The translations under genes and the position numbers were made by a program. A stretch of DNA of 64,000 bases from Hydractinia symbiolongicarpus (lineage: Eukaryota; Cnidaria; Hydrozoa; Anthoathecata; Hydractiniidae): positions 8,866,001 through 8,930,000 of the forward strand of contig NC_079883.1 in assembly GCF_029227915.1 (NCBI RefSeq), written 5' to 3'. Shown here one piece after another: positions 9,155-23,184 of the stretch (position 1 is its first letter; every line of letters starts with the position of its first letter). The notes under the pieces are model-generated. The model ran no database searches and was not told the DNA's origin. It was given only the letters and a program-made list of their open reading frames with translations.

Positions 9155-9227
9155 GGCCCTGTGGCCCAATGGATAAGGCATCTGACTACGAATCAGGGGA
9201 TTCCAGGTTCGACTCCTGGCAGGGTCG
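9155..9227 (+). tRNA. trnR-ACG: tRNA-Arg(ACG), unit A2
   Basis: Same as A1, with G at position 1 and a normal 1:72 pair. Confidence 0.97.
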
Positions 9228-9549
9228 CACTGTCGCATTTCGGCTGCATGGTCTACTGTGTAACGCGCGCGCACGTTCTGGCGTAATGCGTTGATAAACG
9301 GAATGTACGCAGACATATTGGAAAGTAATATCACGCACTTAGTATCGTCGCCTTTGTTAGCATTCATGTAAGTTACCATCCACTCGCTACAGTCGCTCTC
9401 CATCCTACGGCTAAATCAACAGCCGTGATTTTTACTATGTCGCCGTCCATCCGTACGCGGTGACAGTTGTAAGCTTTACAGTAACGTGACATGCTCCACA
9501 AGCAGTTACGGTGTGTGGACGATGCCTATCATGGCAACGCTTGTTCTTT

Positions 9550-9734
9550 ATCGCTTCTCGGCCTAATGGCTAAGATCAAGTGTAGTATCTGTTCTTATCA
9601 GTTTAATATCTGGTAGGCCATTCTCTGAATGGTCAGTATATTAATCTGATTTTTGGCCTTGGGTCATGGAGGTGGATTCATTCACGCCGTGACCACGGGT
9701 TGCCTTGGTGTTGCACTATTACCGATGGCGGCCC
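9550..9734 (+). ncRNA. U2: U2 snRNA (unit A2)
   Basis: Same sequence as A1. Candidate PSE at 9496. Confidence 0.96.
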
Positions 9735-9926
9735 ACATAAGCAATAAAAGAATAATAGCAGTCCTCTTTCCGACGGCACTCTGCATAGTCTACGGCGGGA
9801 ACAAAACGCGTACACTGGGGGAGAATACAGCCTATGCCCCGCGACACGGCAGTTTATAACACACTCAAGCCACAAGCATTAACAAACTTTGAAGGGTACC
9901 CTCATGCTACGGTGCAGTTCCAACTC

Positions 9927-10092
9927 ATACTTACCTGACGGGGAAGTAAAGACTGATCAATGAGGGTTTTCTTCCAGAGTGAGGCTCTTGCATTGCACTA
10001 CGCTTGGGCTGACCTCTGCGATTACTGCAAACGTCAGTAACTCGACCGTACAATTTCTGGTAGTGGGGGCCTGCGTCCGCGCTCGCCCCCTC
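9927..10092 (+). ncRNA. U1: U1 snRNA (unit A2)
   Basis: Same as A1, with intact ATACTTACCTG. Candidate PSE at 9870. Confidence 0.96.
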
Positions 10093-10418
10093 CTTAAGTC
10101 AAAATGAATGAGCTTAGAAAAGTTGCGCGGCCAAATGTCGGTGGTGACTTAAACGCTAAGGTAAAACCTCGCTTGGCTGTTACGAAACGTGATTGCGATA
10201 TAAGTCCTCGGAAGGCGGCGGAATTTTATTTTATTTGCCATTCCGTCAGGGTTATTGGATGATCGGCAATAGATCGAGTTTGTATGCATTTGAAAGCTCT
10301 TTTTTCTCGTACTATCACCTGAAAATGTCGTAGGAAAATGTCATAGGAAACACTTTCAACAACCGCCACGTTCCTTAATTGTTATAACAAGAAATATATC
10401 ACAGCAAATGAAAATGAA

Positions 10419-10538
10419 AAGCCTACGACACCGGGAGTTCCCAGGCGGTCCCCCATCCAAGTACTATCCCGGCCCGACGATGCTTAACTTCCGTGATCAG
10501 ACGAGAACGGGTGTGTTCATCGTGGTATGGCCGTAGAC
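10419..10538 (-). rRNA. 5S: 5S rRNA (unit A2)
   Basis: Same sequence as A1, with A-type downstream flank. Confidence 0.98.
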
Positions 10539-10735
10539 ATTAGTAGGTGCAAATACGTGCAATTTATTTTGACGTTGTGATCAAATTTTTTTATTTAATT
10601 TCTTTGAGTTACTTAGGACAAGGCGTATGCATGGATTATCTATTAGACTTTAAGGTTATAGTTTTGTGAAAAAAACAATGTTTTTTTAAAGATGTGTGGC
10701 TATAAAAATAGCCGTTGTTTTCTGAGTGTAGCGGT

Positions 10736-11116
10736 TTACTTCTTCTGTCCTTTGTCGTTCTTCTTTGGGAGTAAGACAGCTTGAATGTTTGGCAAAACAC
10801 CACCAGCTGCAATGGTTACACCGCTCAAAAGTTTGTTTAATTCTTCATCATTACGAACAGCCAATTGTAAATGTCTTGGAATAATCCTAGCTTTTTTGTT
10901 GTCTCTTGCTGCGTTACCAGCCAACTCCAATATCTCAGCAGATAAATATTCCAAGACGGCTGCTAAGTAAACTGGTGCTCCAGATCCAATTCGGTTAGCA
11001 TAGTGCCCTCTACGAAGGAATCTATGCACTCTACCGACTGGAAATTGAAGTCCAGCTCTTGAGGATCTTGTCTTGGCTTTAGCCTTAGCTTTTCCACCTT
11101 TTCCACGTCCAGACAT
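10736..11116 (-). CDS. H2A: Histone H2A (unit A2)
   Basis: Same 126-residue protein as A1. Stem-loop at 10698-10713. Shared promoter with H2B at 11117-11400. Confidence 0.99.
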   Translation of the reverse strand: MSGRGKGGKAKAKAKTRSSRAGLQFPVGRVHRFLRRGHYANRIGSGAPVYLAAVLEYLSAEILELAGNAARDNKKARIIPRHLQLAVRNDEELNKLLSGVTIAAGGVLPNIQAVLLPKKNDKGQKK

Positions 11117-11400
11117 AACTGCGATTTGATTTGTAAGTTAATACAAAAACGTACGAATATTTAACGTAAGTGTTAACGAAATAAACTTTACTCGTTTTTT
11201 CATCATAAAAATAGGATCGAAATCATGTTTTTTTAACCAATCATAATTAAGTATTAAACAAAAGATTTTTTTTTTAACCAATTAAATTGCGTATCGGCGT
11301 TTTCGGATCGAATTCGATCCGATTTTTTTACTTATAAACAAAAAGTTTTGACTTGCAGTTTAATGCTTATTTACAAGTTAAGTAGCAAAAATTTTTAACC

Positions 11401-11805
11401 ATGTCTGACGCAGCAGCTAAAGGAGGAAAACAGGCACCTAAAGTAGCCAAGAAAGGTGAAAAAAGAGCCGGCAAAAAAGGAGGAAAGATTGGTGGAACTG
11501 GTGAAAAGAAACGCAAGAGAAAGAGAAAGGAAAGTTATGCTATTTACATCTACAATGTTTTGAAACAAGTTCACCCAGATGTCGGAGTTTCAAGCAAAGC
11601 TATGAGCATCATGAACTCATTTGTCAACGACATCTTTGAGCGCATTGCTTCCGAAGCTTCGCGTTTGGCTCTTCAAAACAAAAAGTCGACCATCTCTTCT
11701 CGTGAAATTCAAACCGCAGTACGTCTTCTCTTGCCTGGAGAACTTGCAAAACACGCAGTCAGTGAAGGAACAAAAGCCGTCACAAAATACACAAGCAGCA
11801 AGTAA
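11401..11805 (+). CDS. H2B: Histone H2B (unit A3)
   Basis: 134 residues, same protein as the A2 copy. Stem-loop at 11829-11844. Divergent from the H2A of unit A2, with the shared promoter at 11117-11400. Confidence 0.99.
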   Translation: MSDAAAKGGKQAPKVAKKGEKRAGKKGGKIGGTGEKKRKRKRKESYAIYIYNVLKQVHPDVGVSSKAMSIMNSFVNDIFERIASEASRLALQNKKSTISSREIQTAVRLLLPGELAKHAVSEGTKAVTKYTSSK

Positions 11806-12265
11806 ACCAACGTCTACCAAACACAAACGGTCTTTTTTAAGACCACACATCTTTAAAAAAACATTTACTTGGCGTCACTACAAGTTAACCGAAGTTAATA
11901 AAACTTCTAAATAATGTGCTTAAGAACACTAGCCTACATTTAAAATACTTCCCCATGTGTGTGTGGATTAGCTTCACTTTTCATACGTATTATTAGCTGT
12001 ACTTGCAGAAAAGACAAGTACATTGATCCATGTTATTGCTTACATTTAACTTAACCCAGCTTTTCACGGAAACACTCCCAGGCAAATTAACCCTACAAAG
12101 TATTTCTAAATTTTTTTTGTGTCATATATGACATAGTATCGTATAGCAATAAATGTAACTGTGACAAGACTTTACACATTGTGTAATTTGGAAGCGTGCA
12201 CAAAGTAATGTTTTAAAAGATTTGTGGCTATAAAAATAGCCGTTTTTGTTGAGCAATGACAACGC

Positions 12266-12622
<357 letters not shown>

Positions 12623-13100
12623 TTAACAGAATTCAGACAGCTTTAAAAAGAGGCCATAAAATTACCTACTGCTCGTGGAAACACCCTAATTAACCAATAG
12701 AGTTGCGTCATTACAAAATGTTCCGAACATTTTGTACATTTTTTTAAGTAAAACTGTAGTTTTTTTAAAAATTCGTGGTCTTAATGTTTCAGTAAGGCAA
12801 TAAATTTGGCATCGTTGGAATTCGCCAAACCTTCTGCTACTTACTAAAAAAAAAAAAAGTCAAAAGCTTTTGTGTATCAGAAGATACAGCCGTTTTCCCG
12901 TAGCCAAAAAACACAGATTTTATAAAAATGTTAAAGTAATGAGCGTAATGTCATTATGCAGCCAATCAGAAATTACTTTCTTAGCACCAATCAAATGGTT
13001 TGTTTTGAACCTTAGCTGTCAATCAATATGAGAAATAAAACTTTGGCGCGATAGTGCATTTTAGACCGTCTTGTGTATCCGTACTACATCGACTTCTTAA

Positions 13101-13514
<414 letters not shown>

Positions 13515-13875
13515 GCATCTTACCAAACAAAAAACGGCTATTTTTATAGCCACACATCCATAAAAAATATTACGGCTAGCTTTTTATATCAAACTTTGTC
13601 CTGCTTTCTGTTTAAATTTTATGCTACATAAAAATTTTATGCTACATAAAGTTTGACAATGTTAAAAATATGAAGGGCAAGAAAAGTAAAAGCAAGAAAA
13701 TAAGAAATTTAAAAACGAAAATACTTAAACTTAGGGAATCTAATCTTAAATTTACTCTTTTTTAACTGTTTAAGTGACTTAAACAAGTTTAACTTTGTAC
13801 CAAGATAATGTTTTTTTGTAAATGTGTGGCTATAAAAATAGCCGTTTGTTAATGTAATAGCCAGATACACACAAA

Positions 13876-14426
13876 TTATTTTTTTGCGGTCTTCTTTGCT
13901 GCCTTTTTGGGAGTCTTTTTGACCTTCTTTGCTGCAGGTTTTTTAGCAACAGGCTTCTTTGTGGGTTTCTTAGCTGCTGGTTTCTTAGCCGAGGCTTTCT
14001 TTGTGGCAGGCTTCTTTGCTGCTTTCTTTGGCGTGCTCTTCTTTGCTGGCTTCTTTTTTGGTGTACTTTTCTTTGCAGTAGGCTTCTTTGCCGTTGGCTT
14101 TTTTGCTGCGGCCTTTTTCTTAGGTTTTTCTTTTTTTACCTGACCTAGCTTGAATGATCCAGAAGCACCAGTGCCTTTAGTTTGAATCAAATCGCCTGAT
14201 GTTACTCCTCGTTTAAGAGCCATTTTCAGATGATGATCTGAGTTTTCAGCAACTTTGTAATTTGCATGAATAATTTTGTAATAGCTTGGCGAGATGAACC
14301 ACCGCGTTCCTTTAGGGTAGCGATAGCAGCCTTGATCATGTCCACATATTTAGGGTGATCAGCTGTCTTCTTTGCAGCAGGTTTCTTCTTGGGTGCGATT
14401 TTCTTTGGAGAAGCTGCTTCACTCAT
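13876..14426 (-). pseudogene. H1: Linker histone H1, 1-base frameshift (unit A3)
   Basis: One T is missing near 14271-14273: plus strand GAATAATTTTG here, GAATATATTTTG in all other copies. The frame breaks in the globular domain after AITK (about residue 51) and ends about 15 codons later at ...TQIII. An internal ATG restarts the correct frame at 14221-14223 (MALKRG), but that product lacks the first two globular helices. The 5' region and the stem-loop (13828-13843) are intact. It is in the unit next to the gap, so a consensus error is possible. Confidence 0.9.
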
Positions 14427-15005
14427 TTTTAATGTTTTCTTACAACAATCCAACGATAAACGATGCTTGTTATCACAGTAGAAGTATACTAAACATTACC
14501 GTGTAAATGAGATATAATTTAAGACGGTGCGAAGTATGCGGACGTAAAAGTACCACTCCCGGGAATTGATTTGGCGCGAAAACAGAAATGTGTGTTTCTG
14601 TACATCGTATAATGTCCGTTTTGGGTGCCGCGACTATGCGAAAGCATGTTAATTTTTATTTGTAGTACGACGCAATAGTCTGCAAGAGAAGCTGCTGGAG
14701 TTTGAGGTCTTCAGCATTACATCTAGTCTGTTAATTTGGGCTTCTTCCGCGCTCGTGTTAGGATTTTCATAAAGCGTTCTTTGGTTTGCGTTGCGTATGT
14801 CGGCCTACATCATCGACACGGCCTGTTTCCGGCTATTAGGAGCAATTCATATATTGGGCACTGCGTTTCGACTTTTTTATTAGACCACAGTAAAAAAATT
14901 CACTCACAGAAGTCCCTTTCTTTCATGGCTACAAACACGAAGAATTCTGTCGTAAGTAAAACGAATGCGCAAGCCAAAATGACGATGGGGCGAAGTCATA
15001 AGCAT

Positions 15006-15078
15006 GGCCCTGTGGCCCAATGGATAAGGCATCTGACTACGAATCAGGGGATTCCAGGTTCGACTCCTGGCAGGGTCG
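15006..15078 (+). tRNA. trnR-ACG: tRNA-Arg(ACG), unit A3
   Basis: Same as A1, with a normal 1:72 pair. Confidence 0.97.
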
Positions 15079-15400
15079 CACTGTCGCATTTCGGCTGCAT
15101 GGTCTACTGTGTAACGCGCGCGCACGTTCTGGCGTAATGCGTTGATAAACGGAATGTACGCAGACATATTGGAAAGTAATATCACGCACTTAGTATCGTC
15201 GCCTTTGTTAGCATTCATGTAAGTTACCATCCACTCGCTACAGTCGCTCTCCATCCTACGGCTAAATCAACAGCCGTGATTTTTACTATGTCGCCGTCCA
15301 TCCGTACGCGGTGACAGTTGTAAGCTTTACAGTAACGTGACATGCTCCACAAGCAGTTACGGTGTGTGGACGATGCCTATCATGGCAACGCTTGTTCTTT

Positions 15401-15585
15401 ATCGCTTCTCGGCCTAATGGCTAAGATCAAGTGTAGTATCTGTTCTTATCAGTTTAATATCTGGTAGGCCATTCTCTGAATGGTCAGTATATTAATCTGA
15501 TTTTTGGCCTTGGGTCATGGAGGTGGATTCATTCACGCCGTGACCACGGGTTGCCTTGGTGTTGCACTATTACCGATGGCGGCCC
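15401..15585 (+). ncRNA. U2: U2 snRNA (unit A3)
   Basis: Same sequence as A1. Candidate PSE at 15347. Confidence 0.96.
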
Positions 15586-15777
15586 ACATAAGCAATAAAA
15601 GAATAATAGCAGTCCTCTTTCCGACGGCACTCTGCATAGTCTACGGCGGGAACAAAACGCGTACACTGGGGGAGAATACAGCCTATGCCCCGCGACACGG
15701 CAGTTTATAACACACTCAAGCCACAAGCATTAACAAACTTTGAAGGGTACCCTCATGCTACGGTGCAGTTCCAACTC

Positions 15778-15943
15778 ATACTTACCTGACGGGGAAGTAA
15801 AGACTGATCAATGAGGGTTTTCTTCCAGAGTGAGGCTCTTGCATTGCACTACGCTTGGGCTGACCTCTGCGATTACTGCAAACGTCAGTAACTCGACCGT
15901 ACAATTTCTGGTAGTGGGGGCCTGCGTCCGCGCTCGCCCCCTC
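15778..15943 (+). ncRNA. U1: U1 snRNA (unit A3)
   Basis: Same as A1, with intact ATACTTACCTG. Confidence 0.96.
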
Positions 15944-16269
15944 CTTAAGTCAAAATGAATGAGCTTAGAAAAGTTGCGCGGCCAAATGTCGGTGGTGACT
16001 TAAACGCTAAGGTAAAACCTCGCTTGGCTGTTACGAAACGTGATTGCGATATAAGTCCTCGGAAGGCGGCGGAATTTTATTTTATTTGCCATTCCGTCAG
16101 GGTTATTGGATGATCGGCAATAGATCGAGTTTGTATGCATTTGAAAGCTCTTTTTTCTCGTACTATCACCTGAAAATGTCGTAGGAAAATGTCATAGGAA
16201 ACACTTTCAACAACCGCCACGTTCCTTAATTGTTATAACAAGAAATATATCACAGCAAATGAAAATGAA

Positions 16270-16389
16270 AAGCCTACGACACCGGGAGTTCCCAGGCGGT
16301 CCCCCATCCAAGTACTATCCCGGCCCGACGATGCTTAACTTCCGTGATCAGACGAGAACGGGTGTGTTCATCGTGGTATGGCCGTAGAC
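16270..16389 (-). rRNA. 5S: 5S rRNA (unit A3)
   Basis: Same sequence as A1, with A-type downstream flank. Confidence 0.98.
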
Positions 16390-16586
16390 ATTAGTAGGTG
16401 CAAATACGTGCAATTTATTTTGACGTTGTGATCAAATTTTTTTATTTAATTTCTTTGAGTTACTTAGGACAAGGCGTATGCATGGATTATCTATTAGACT
16501 TTAAGGTTATAGTTTTGTGAAAAAAACAATGTTTTTTTAAAGATGTGTGGCTATAAAAATAGCCGTTGTTTTCTGAGTGTAGCGGT

Positions 16587-16904
16587 TTACTTCTTCTGTC
16601 CTTTGTCGTTCTTCTTTGGGAGTAAGACAGCTTGAATGTTTGGCAAAACACCACCAGCTGCAATGGTTACACCGCTCAAAAGTTTGTTTAATTCTTCATC
16701 ATTACGAACAGCCAATTGTAAATGTCTTGGAATAATCCTAGCTTTTTTGTTGTCTCTTGCTGCGTTACCAGCCAACTCCAATATCTCAGCAGATAAATAT
16801 TCCAAGACGGCTGCTAAGTAAACTGGTGCTCCAGATCCAATTCGGTTAGCATAGTGCCCTCTACGAAGGAATCTATGCACTCTACCGACTGGAAATTGAA
16901 GTCC
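16587..16904 (-). CDS. H2A: Histone H2A, N-terminus lost in gap (unit A3)
   Basis: 105 codons plus stop are visible, from Gly22 (GLQFPVGR) to the end. The first 21 codons fall in the run of N. The visible part is unchanged from other copies. Stem-loop at 16549-16564. Any longer reading frame through the N run is meaningless. Confidence 0.97.
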   Translation of the reverse strand, partial: GLQFPVGRVHRFLRRGHYANRIGSGAPVYLAAVLEYLSAEILELAGNAARDNKKARIIPRHLQLAVRNDEELNKLLSGVTIAAGGVLPNIQAVLLPKKNDKGQKK

Positions 16905-17404
16905 NNNNNNNNNNNNNNNNNNNNNNNNNNNNNNNNNNNNNNNNNNNNNNNNNNNNNNNNNNNNNNNNNNNNNNNNNNNNNNNNNNNNNNNNNNNNNNNN
17001 NNNNNNNNNNNNNNNNNNNNNNNNNNNNNNNNNNNNNNNNNNNNNNNNNNNNNNNNNNNNNNNNNNNNNNNNNNNNNNNNNNNNNNNNNNNNNNNNNNNN
17101 NNNNNNNNNNNNNNNNNNNNNNNNNNNNNNNNNNNNNNNNNNNNNNNNNNNNNNNNNNNNNNNNNNNNNNNNNNNNNNNNNNNNNNNNNNNNNNNNNNNN
17201 NNNNNNNNNNNNNNNNNNNNNNNNNNNNNNNNNNNNNNNNNNNNNNNNNNNNNNNNNNNNNNNNNNNNNNNNNNNNNNNNNNNNNNNNNNNNNNNNNNNN
17301 NNNNNNNNNNNNNNNNNNNNNNNNNNNNNNNNNNNNNNNNNNNNNNNNNNNNNNNNNNNNNNNNNNNNNNNNNNNNNNNNNNNNNNNNNNNNNNNNNNNN
17401 NNNN
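16905..17404. other. Assembly gap, 500 N
   Basis: Exactly 500 undetermined bases, a round number typical of a gap of unknown size. The left flank is inside H2A of A3. The right flank is in the 5S-U1 spacer of an inverted B unit. Orientation and subfamily both change across the gap, so order, distance and direction here are not supported by the sequence. Confidence 1.
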
Positions 17405-17619
17405 AGAAAAAAGAGCTTTCAAATGCATACAAACTCGATCTATTGCCGATCATCCAATAACCCTGACGGAATGGCAAATAAAATAAAATTCCGCCGCCTT
17501 CCGAGGACTTATATCGCAATCACGTTTCGTAACAGCCAAGCGAGGTTTTACCTTAGCGTTTAAGTCACCACCGACATTTGGCCGCGCAACTTTTCTAAGC
17601 TCATTCATTTTGAATTAAG

Positions 17620-17785
17620 GAGGGGGCGAGCGCGGACGCAGGCCCCCACTACCAGAAATTGTACGGTCGAGTTACTGACGTTTGCAGTAATCGCAGAGGT
17701 CAGCCCAAGCGTAGTGCAATGCAAGAGCCTCACTCTGGAAGAAAACCCTCATTGATCAGTCTTTACTTCCCCGTCAGGTAAGTAT
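17620..17785 (-). ncRNA. U1: U1 snRNA (unit B1)
   Basis: Normal donor-pairing end. Immediately 3' of the gene the plus strand reads TGAATTAAGG where all other copies have TGACTTAAGG, inside the presumed 3' box region. First gene to the right of the gap. Confidence 0.96.
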
Positions 17786-17977
17786 GAGTTGGAACTGCAC
17801 CGTAGCATGAGGGTACCCTTCAAAGTTTGTTAATGCTTGTGGCTTGAGTGTGTTATAAACTGCCGTGTCGCGGGGCATAGGCTGTATTCTCCCCCAGTGT
17901 ACGCGTTTTGTTCCCGCCGTAGACTATGCAGAGTGCCGTCGGAAAGAGGACTGCTATTATTCTTTTATTGCTTATGT

Positions 17978-18161
17978 GGGCCGCCATCGGTAATAGTGCA
18001 ACACCAAGGCAACCGTGGTCACGGCGTGAATGAATCCACCTCCATGACCCAAGGCCAAAAATCAGATTAATATACTGACCATTCAGAGAATGGCCTACCA
18101 GATATTAAACTGATAAGAACAGATACTACACTTGATCTTAGCCATTAGGCCGAGAAGCGAT
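17978..18161 (-). ncRNA. U2: U2 snRNA with 1-base deletion (unit B1)
   Basis: One base is missing between stems III and IV: the plus strand reads GGCAACCGTGG at about 18010-18020, where others read GGCAACCCGTGG. The core 5' region and Sm site are intact. The effect on stem III/IV spacing is probably mild, and this could be a homopolymer error. Confidence 0.92.
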
Positions 18162-18482
18162 AAAGAACAAGCGTTGCCATGATAGGCATCGTCCACACAC
18201 CGTAACTGCTTGTGGAGCATGTCACGTTACTGTAAAGCTTACAACTGTCACCGCGTACGGATGGACGGCGACATAGTAAAAATCACGGCTGTTGATTTAG
18301 CCGTAGGATGGAGAGCGACTGTAGCGAGTGGATGGAACTTACATGAATGCTAACAAAGGCGACGATACTAAGTGCGTGATATTACTTTCCAATATGACTG
18401 CGTACATTCCGTTTATCAACGCATTACGCCAGAACGTGCGCGCGCGTTACACAGTAGACCATGCAGCCGAAATGCGACAGTG

Positions 18483-18555
18483 CGACCCTGCCAGGAGTCG
18501 AACCTGGAATCCCCTGATTCGTAGTCAGATGCCTTATCCATTGGGCCACAGGGCG
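18483..18555 (-). tRNA. trnR-ACG: tRNA-Arg(ACG), B-type with C1 (unit B1)
   Basis: Body identical to the A-type tRNA, but position 1 is C instead of G while position 72 stays C, so the first acceptor pair is a C-C mismatch. Anticodon, boxes A and B and discriminator are unchanged. B1 also lacks one C just upstream of the gene. Confidence 0.93.
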
Positions 18556-19135
18556 ATGCTTATGACTTCGCCCATCGTTATTTTGGCTTGCGCATTCGTT
18601 TTACTTACGACAGAATTCTTCGTGTTTGTAGCCATGAAAGAAAGGGACTTCTGTGAGTGAATTTTTTTTACTGTGGTCTAATAAAAAAGTCGAAACGCAG
18701 TGCCCAATATATGAATTGCTCCTAATAGCCGGAAACAGGCCGTTGTCGATGATGTAGGCCGACATACGCAACGCAAACCAAAGAACGCTTTATGAAAATC
18801 CTAACACGGGCGCGGAAGAAGCCCAAATTAACAGAGTAGATGTAATGCTGAAGACCTCAAACTCCAGCAGCTTCTCTTTCAGACTATTGCGTCGTGCTAC
18901 AAATAAAAATTAACATGCTTTCGCATAGTCGCGGCTCCCAAAACGGACATTATACGATGTACAGAAACACACATTTCTGTTTTCGCGCCAAATCAATTCC
19001 CGGGAGTGGTACTTTTACGTCCGCATACTTCGCACCGTCTTAAATTATATCTCATTTACACGGTAATGTTTAGTATACTTCTACTGTGATAACAAGCATC
19101 GTTTATCGTTGGATTGTTGTAAGAAAACATTAAAA

Positions 19136-19687
19136 ATGAGTGAAGCAGCTTCTCCAAAGAAAATCGCACCCAAGAAGAAACCTGCTGCAAAGAAGACAGC
19201 TGATCACCCTAAATATGTGGACATGATCAAGGCTGCTATCGCTACCCTAAAGGAACGCGGTGGTTCATCTCGCCAAGCTATTACAAAATATATTCATGCA
19301 AATTACAAAGTTGCTGAAAACTCAGATCATCATCTGAAAATGGCTCTTAAACGAGGAGTAACATCAGGCGATTTGATTCAAACTAAAGGCACTGGTGCTT
19401 CTGGATCATTCAAGCTAGGTCAGGTAAAAAAAGAAAAACCTAAGAAAAAGGCCGCAGCAAAAAAGCCAACGGCAAAGAAGCCTACTGCAAAGAAAAGTAC
19501 ACCAAAAAAGAAGCCAGCAAAGAAGAGCACGCCAAAGAAAGCAGCAAAGAAGCCTGCCACAAAGAAAGCCTCGGCTAAGAAACCAGCAGCTAAGAAACCC
19601 ACAAAGAAGCCTGTTGCTAAAAAACCTGCAGCAAAGAAGGTCAAAAAGACTCCCAAAAAGGCAGCAAAGAAGACCGCAAAAAAATAA
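19136..19687 (+). CDS. H1: Linker histone H1 (unit B1)
   Basis: Intact 183 residues, same protein as A copies. Stem-loop at 19720-19735. The upstream region is B-type (GGCTCCC, GTCGTGCT). Confidence 0.98.
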   Translation: MSEAASPKKIAPKKKPAAKKTADHPKYVDMIKAAIATLKERGGSSRQAITKYIHANYKVAENSDHHLKMALKRGVTSGDLIQTKGTGASGSFKLGQVKKEKPKKKAAAKKPTAKKPTAKKSTPKKKPAKKSTPKKAAKKPATKKASAKKPAAKKPTKKPVAKKPAAKKVKKTPKKAAKKTAKK

Positions 19688-20049
19688 TTTGTGTGTATCT
19701 GGCTATTACATTAACAAACGGCTATTTTTATAGCCACACATTTACAAAAAAACATTATCTTGGTACAAAGTTAAACTTGTTTAAGTCACTTAAACAGTTA
19801 AAAAAGAGTAATTTTAAGATTAGATTCCCTAAGTTTAAGTATTTTCGTTTTTAAATTTCTTATTTTCTTGCTTTTACTTTTCTTGCCCTTCATATTTTTA
19901 ACATTGTCAAACTTTATGTAGCATAAAATTTTTATGTAGCATAAAATTTAAACAGAAAGCAGAACAAAGTTTGATATAAAAAGCTAGCCGTAATATTTTT
20001 TTATGGATGTGTGGCTATAAAAATAGCCGTTTTTTGTTTGGTAAGATGC

Positions 20050-20463
<414 letters not shown>

Positions 20464-20943
20464 TTAAGAAGTCGATGTAGTACGGATACACAAGACGGTC
20501 TAAAATGCACTATCGCGCCAAAGTTTTATTTCTCATATTGATTGACAGCTAAGGTTCAAAACAAACCATTTGATTGGTGCTAAGAAAGTAATTTCTGATT
20601 GGCTGCATAATGACATTACGCTCATTACTTTAACATTTTTATAAAATCTGTGTTTTTTGGCTACGGGGAAAACGGCTGTATCTTCTGATACACAAAAGCT
20701 TTTGACTTTTTTTTTTTTTTAGTAAGTAGCAGAAGGTTTGGCGAATTCCAACGATGCCAAATTTATTGCCTTACTGAAACATTAAGACCACGAATTTTTA
20801 AAAAAACTACAGTTTTACTTAAAAAAATGTACAAAATGTTCGGAACATTTTGTAATGACGCAACTCTATTGGTTAATTAGGGTGTTTCCACGAGCAGTAG
20901 GTAATTTTATGGCCTCTTTTTAAAGCTGTCTGAATTCTGTTAA

Positions 20944-21300
<357 letters not shown>

Positions 21301-21569
21301 GCGTTGTCATTGCTCAACAAAAACGGCTATTTTTATAGCCACAAATCTTTTAAAACATTACTTTGTGCACGCTTCCAAATTACACAATGTGTAAAGTCTT
21401 GTCACAGTTACATTTATTGCTATACGATACTATGTCATATATGACACAAAAAAAATTTAGAAATACTTTGTAGGGTTAATTTGCCTGGGAGTGTTTCCGT
21501 GAAAAGCTGGGTTAAGTTAAATGTAAGCAATAACATGGATCAATGTACTTGTCTTTTCTGCAAGTACAG

Positions 21570-21641
21570 CTAATAATACGTATGAAAAGTGAAGCTAATC
21601 CACACCTAATAATACGTATGAAAAGTGAAGCTAATCCACAC
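21570..21641. repeat. 36-bp tandem duplication private to B1
   Basis: Two copies (21570-21605 and 21606-21641) of a 36-bp segment that runs from CTAATAATACGTATG to GCTAATCCACAC. Other units have one copy. It lies in the H2B-H4 spacer, outside the mRNA 3' stem-loops. Confidence 0.95.
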
Positions 21642-21798
21642 ACACACATGGGGAAGTATTTTAAATGTAGGCTAGTGTTCTTAAGCACATTATTTAGAAG
21701 TTTTATTAACTTCGGTTAACTTGTAGTGACGCCAAGTAAATGTTTTTTTAAAGATGTGTGGTCTTAAAAAAGACCGTTTGTGTTTGGTAGACGTTGGT

Positions 21799-22202
<404 letters not shown>

Positions 22203-22486
22203 GGTTAAAAATTTTTGCTACTTAACTTGTAAATAAGCATTAAACTGCAAGTCAAAACTTTTTGTTTATAAGTAAAAAAATCGGATCGAATTCGATCCGA
22301 AAACGCCGATACGCAATTTAATTGGTTAAAAAAAAAATCTTTTGTTTAATACTTAATTATGATTGGTTAAAAAAACATGATTTCGATCCTATTTTTATGA
22401 TGAAAAAACGAGTAAAGTTTATTTCGTTAACACTTACGTTAAATATTCGTACGTTTTTGTATTAACTTACAAATCAAATCGCAGTT

Positions 22487-22867
22487 ATGTCTGGACGTGG
22501 AAAAGGTGGAAAAGCTAAGGCTAAAGCCAAGACAAGATCCTCAAGAGCTGGACTTCAATTTCCAGTCGGTAGAGTGCATAGATTCCTTCGTAGAGGGCAC
22601 TATGCTAACCGAATTGGATCTGGAGCACCAGTTTACTTAGCAGCCGTCTTGGAATATTTATCTGCTGAGATATTGGAGTTGGCTGGTAACGCAGCAAGAG
22701 ACAACAAAAAAGCTAGGATTATTCCAAGACATTTACAATTGGCTGTTCGTAATGATGAAGAATTAAACAAACTTTTGAGCGGTGTAACCATTGCAGCTGG
22801 TGGTGTTTTGCCAAACATTCAAGCTGTCTTACTCCCAAAGAAGAACGACAAAGGACAGAAGAAGTAA
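22487..22867 (+). CDS. H2A: Histone H2A (unit B2)
   Basis: Intact 126 residues. Stem-loop at 22890-22905. Its divergent partner is the frameshifted H2B of B1. Confidence 0.99.
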   Translation: MSGRGKGGKAKAKAKTRSSRAGLQFPVGRVHRFLRRGHYANRIGSGAPVYLAAVLEYLSAEILELAGNAARDNKKARIIPRHLQLAVRNDEELNKLLSGVTIAAGGVLPNIQAVLLPKKNDKGQKK

Positions 22868-23064
22868 ACCGCTACACTCAGAAAACAACGGCTATTTTTA
22901 TAGCCACACATCTTTAAAAAAACATTGTTTTTTTCACAAAACTATAACCTTAAAGTCTAATAGATAATCCATGCATACGCCTTGTCCTAAGTAACTCAAA
23001 GAAATTAAATAAAAAAATTTGATCACAACGTCAAAATAAATTGCACGTATTTGCCCCTACTAAT

Positions 23065-23184
23065 GTCTACGGCCATACCACGATGAACACACCCGTTCTC
23101 GTCTGATCACGGAAGTTAAGCATCGTCGGGCCGGGATAGTACTTGGATGGGGGACCGCCTGGGAACTCCCGGTGTCGTAGGCTT
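23065..23184 (+). rRNA. 5S: 5S rRNA (unit B2)
   Basis: Same 5S sequence. The B-type flanks differ: TGCCCCTAC upstream (A has TGCACCTAC) and 22 extra bases downstream that add another TTTT run. Confidence 0.98.

Noticed and set aside
16587-17519. 310-residue frame through the N run
   Set aside because: The N bases are translated as unknown residues. It joins H2A to an unrelated spacer across a gap.
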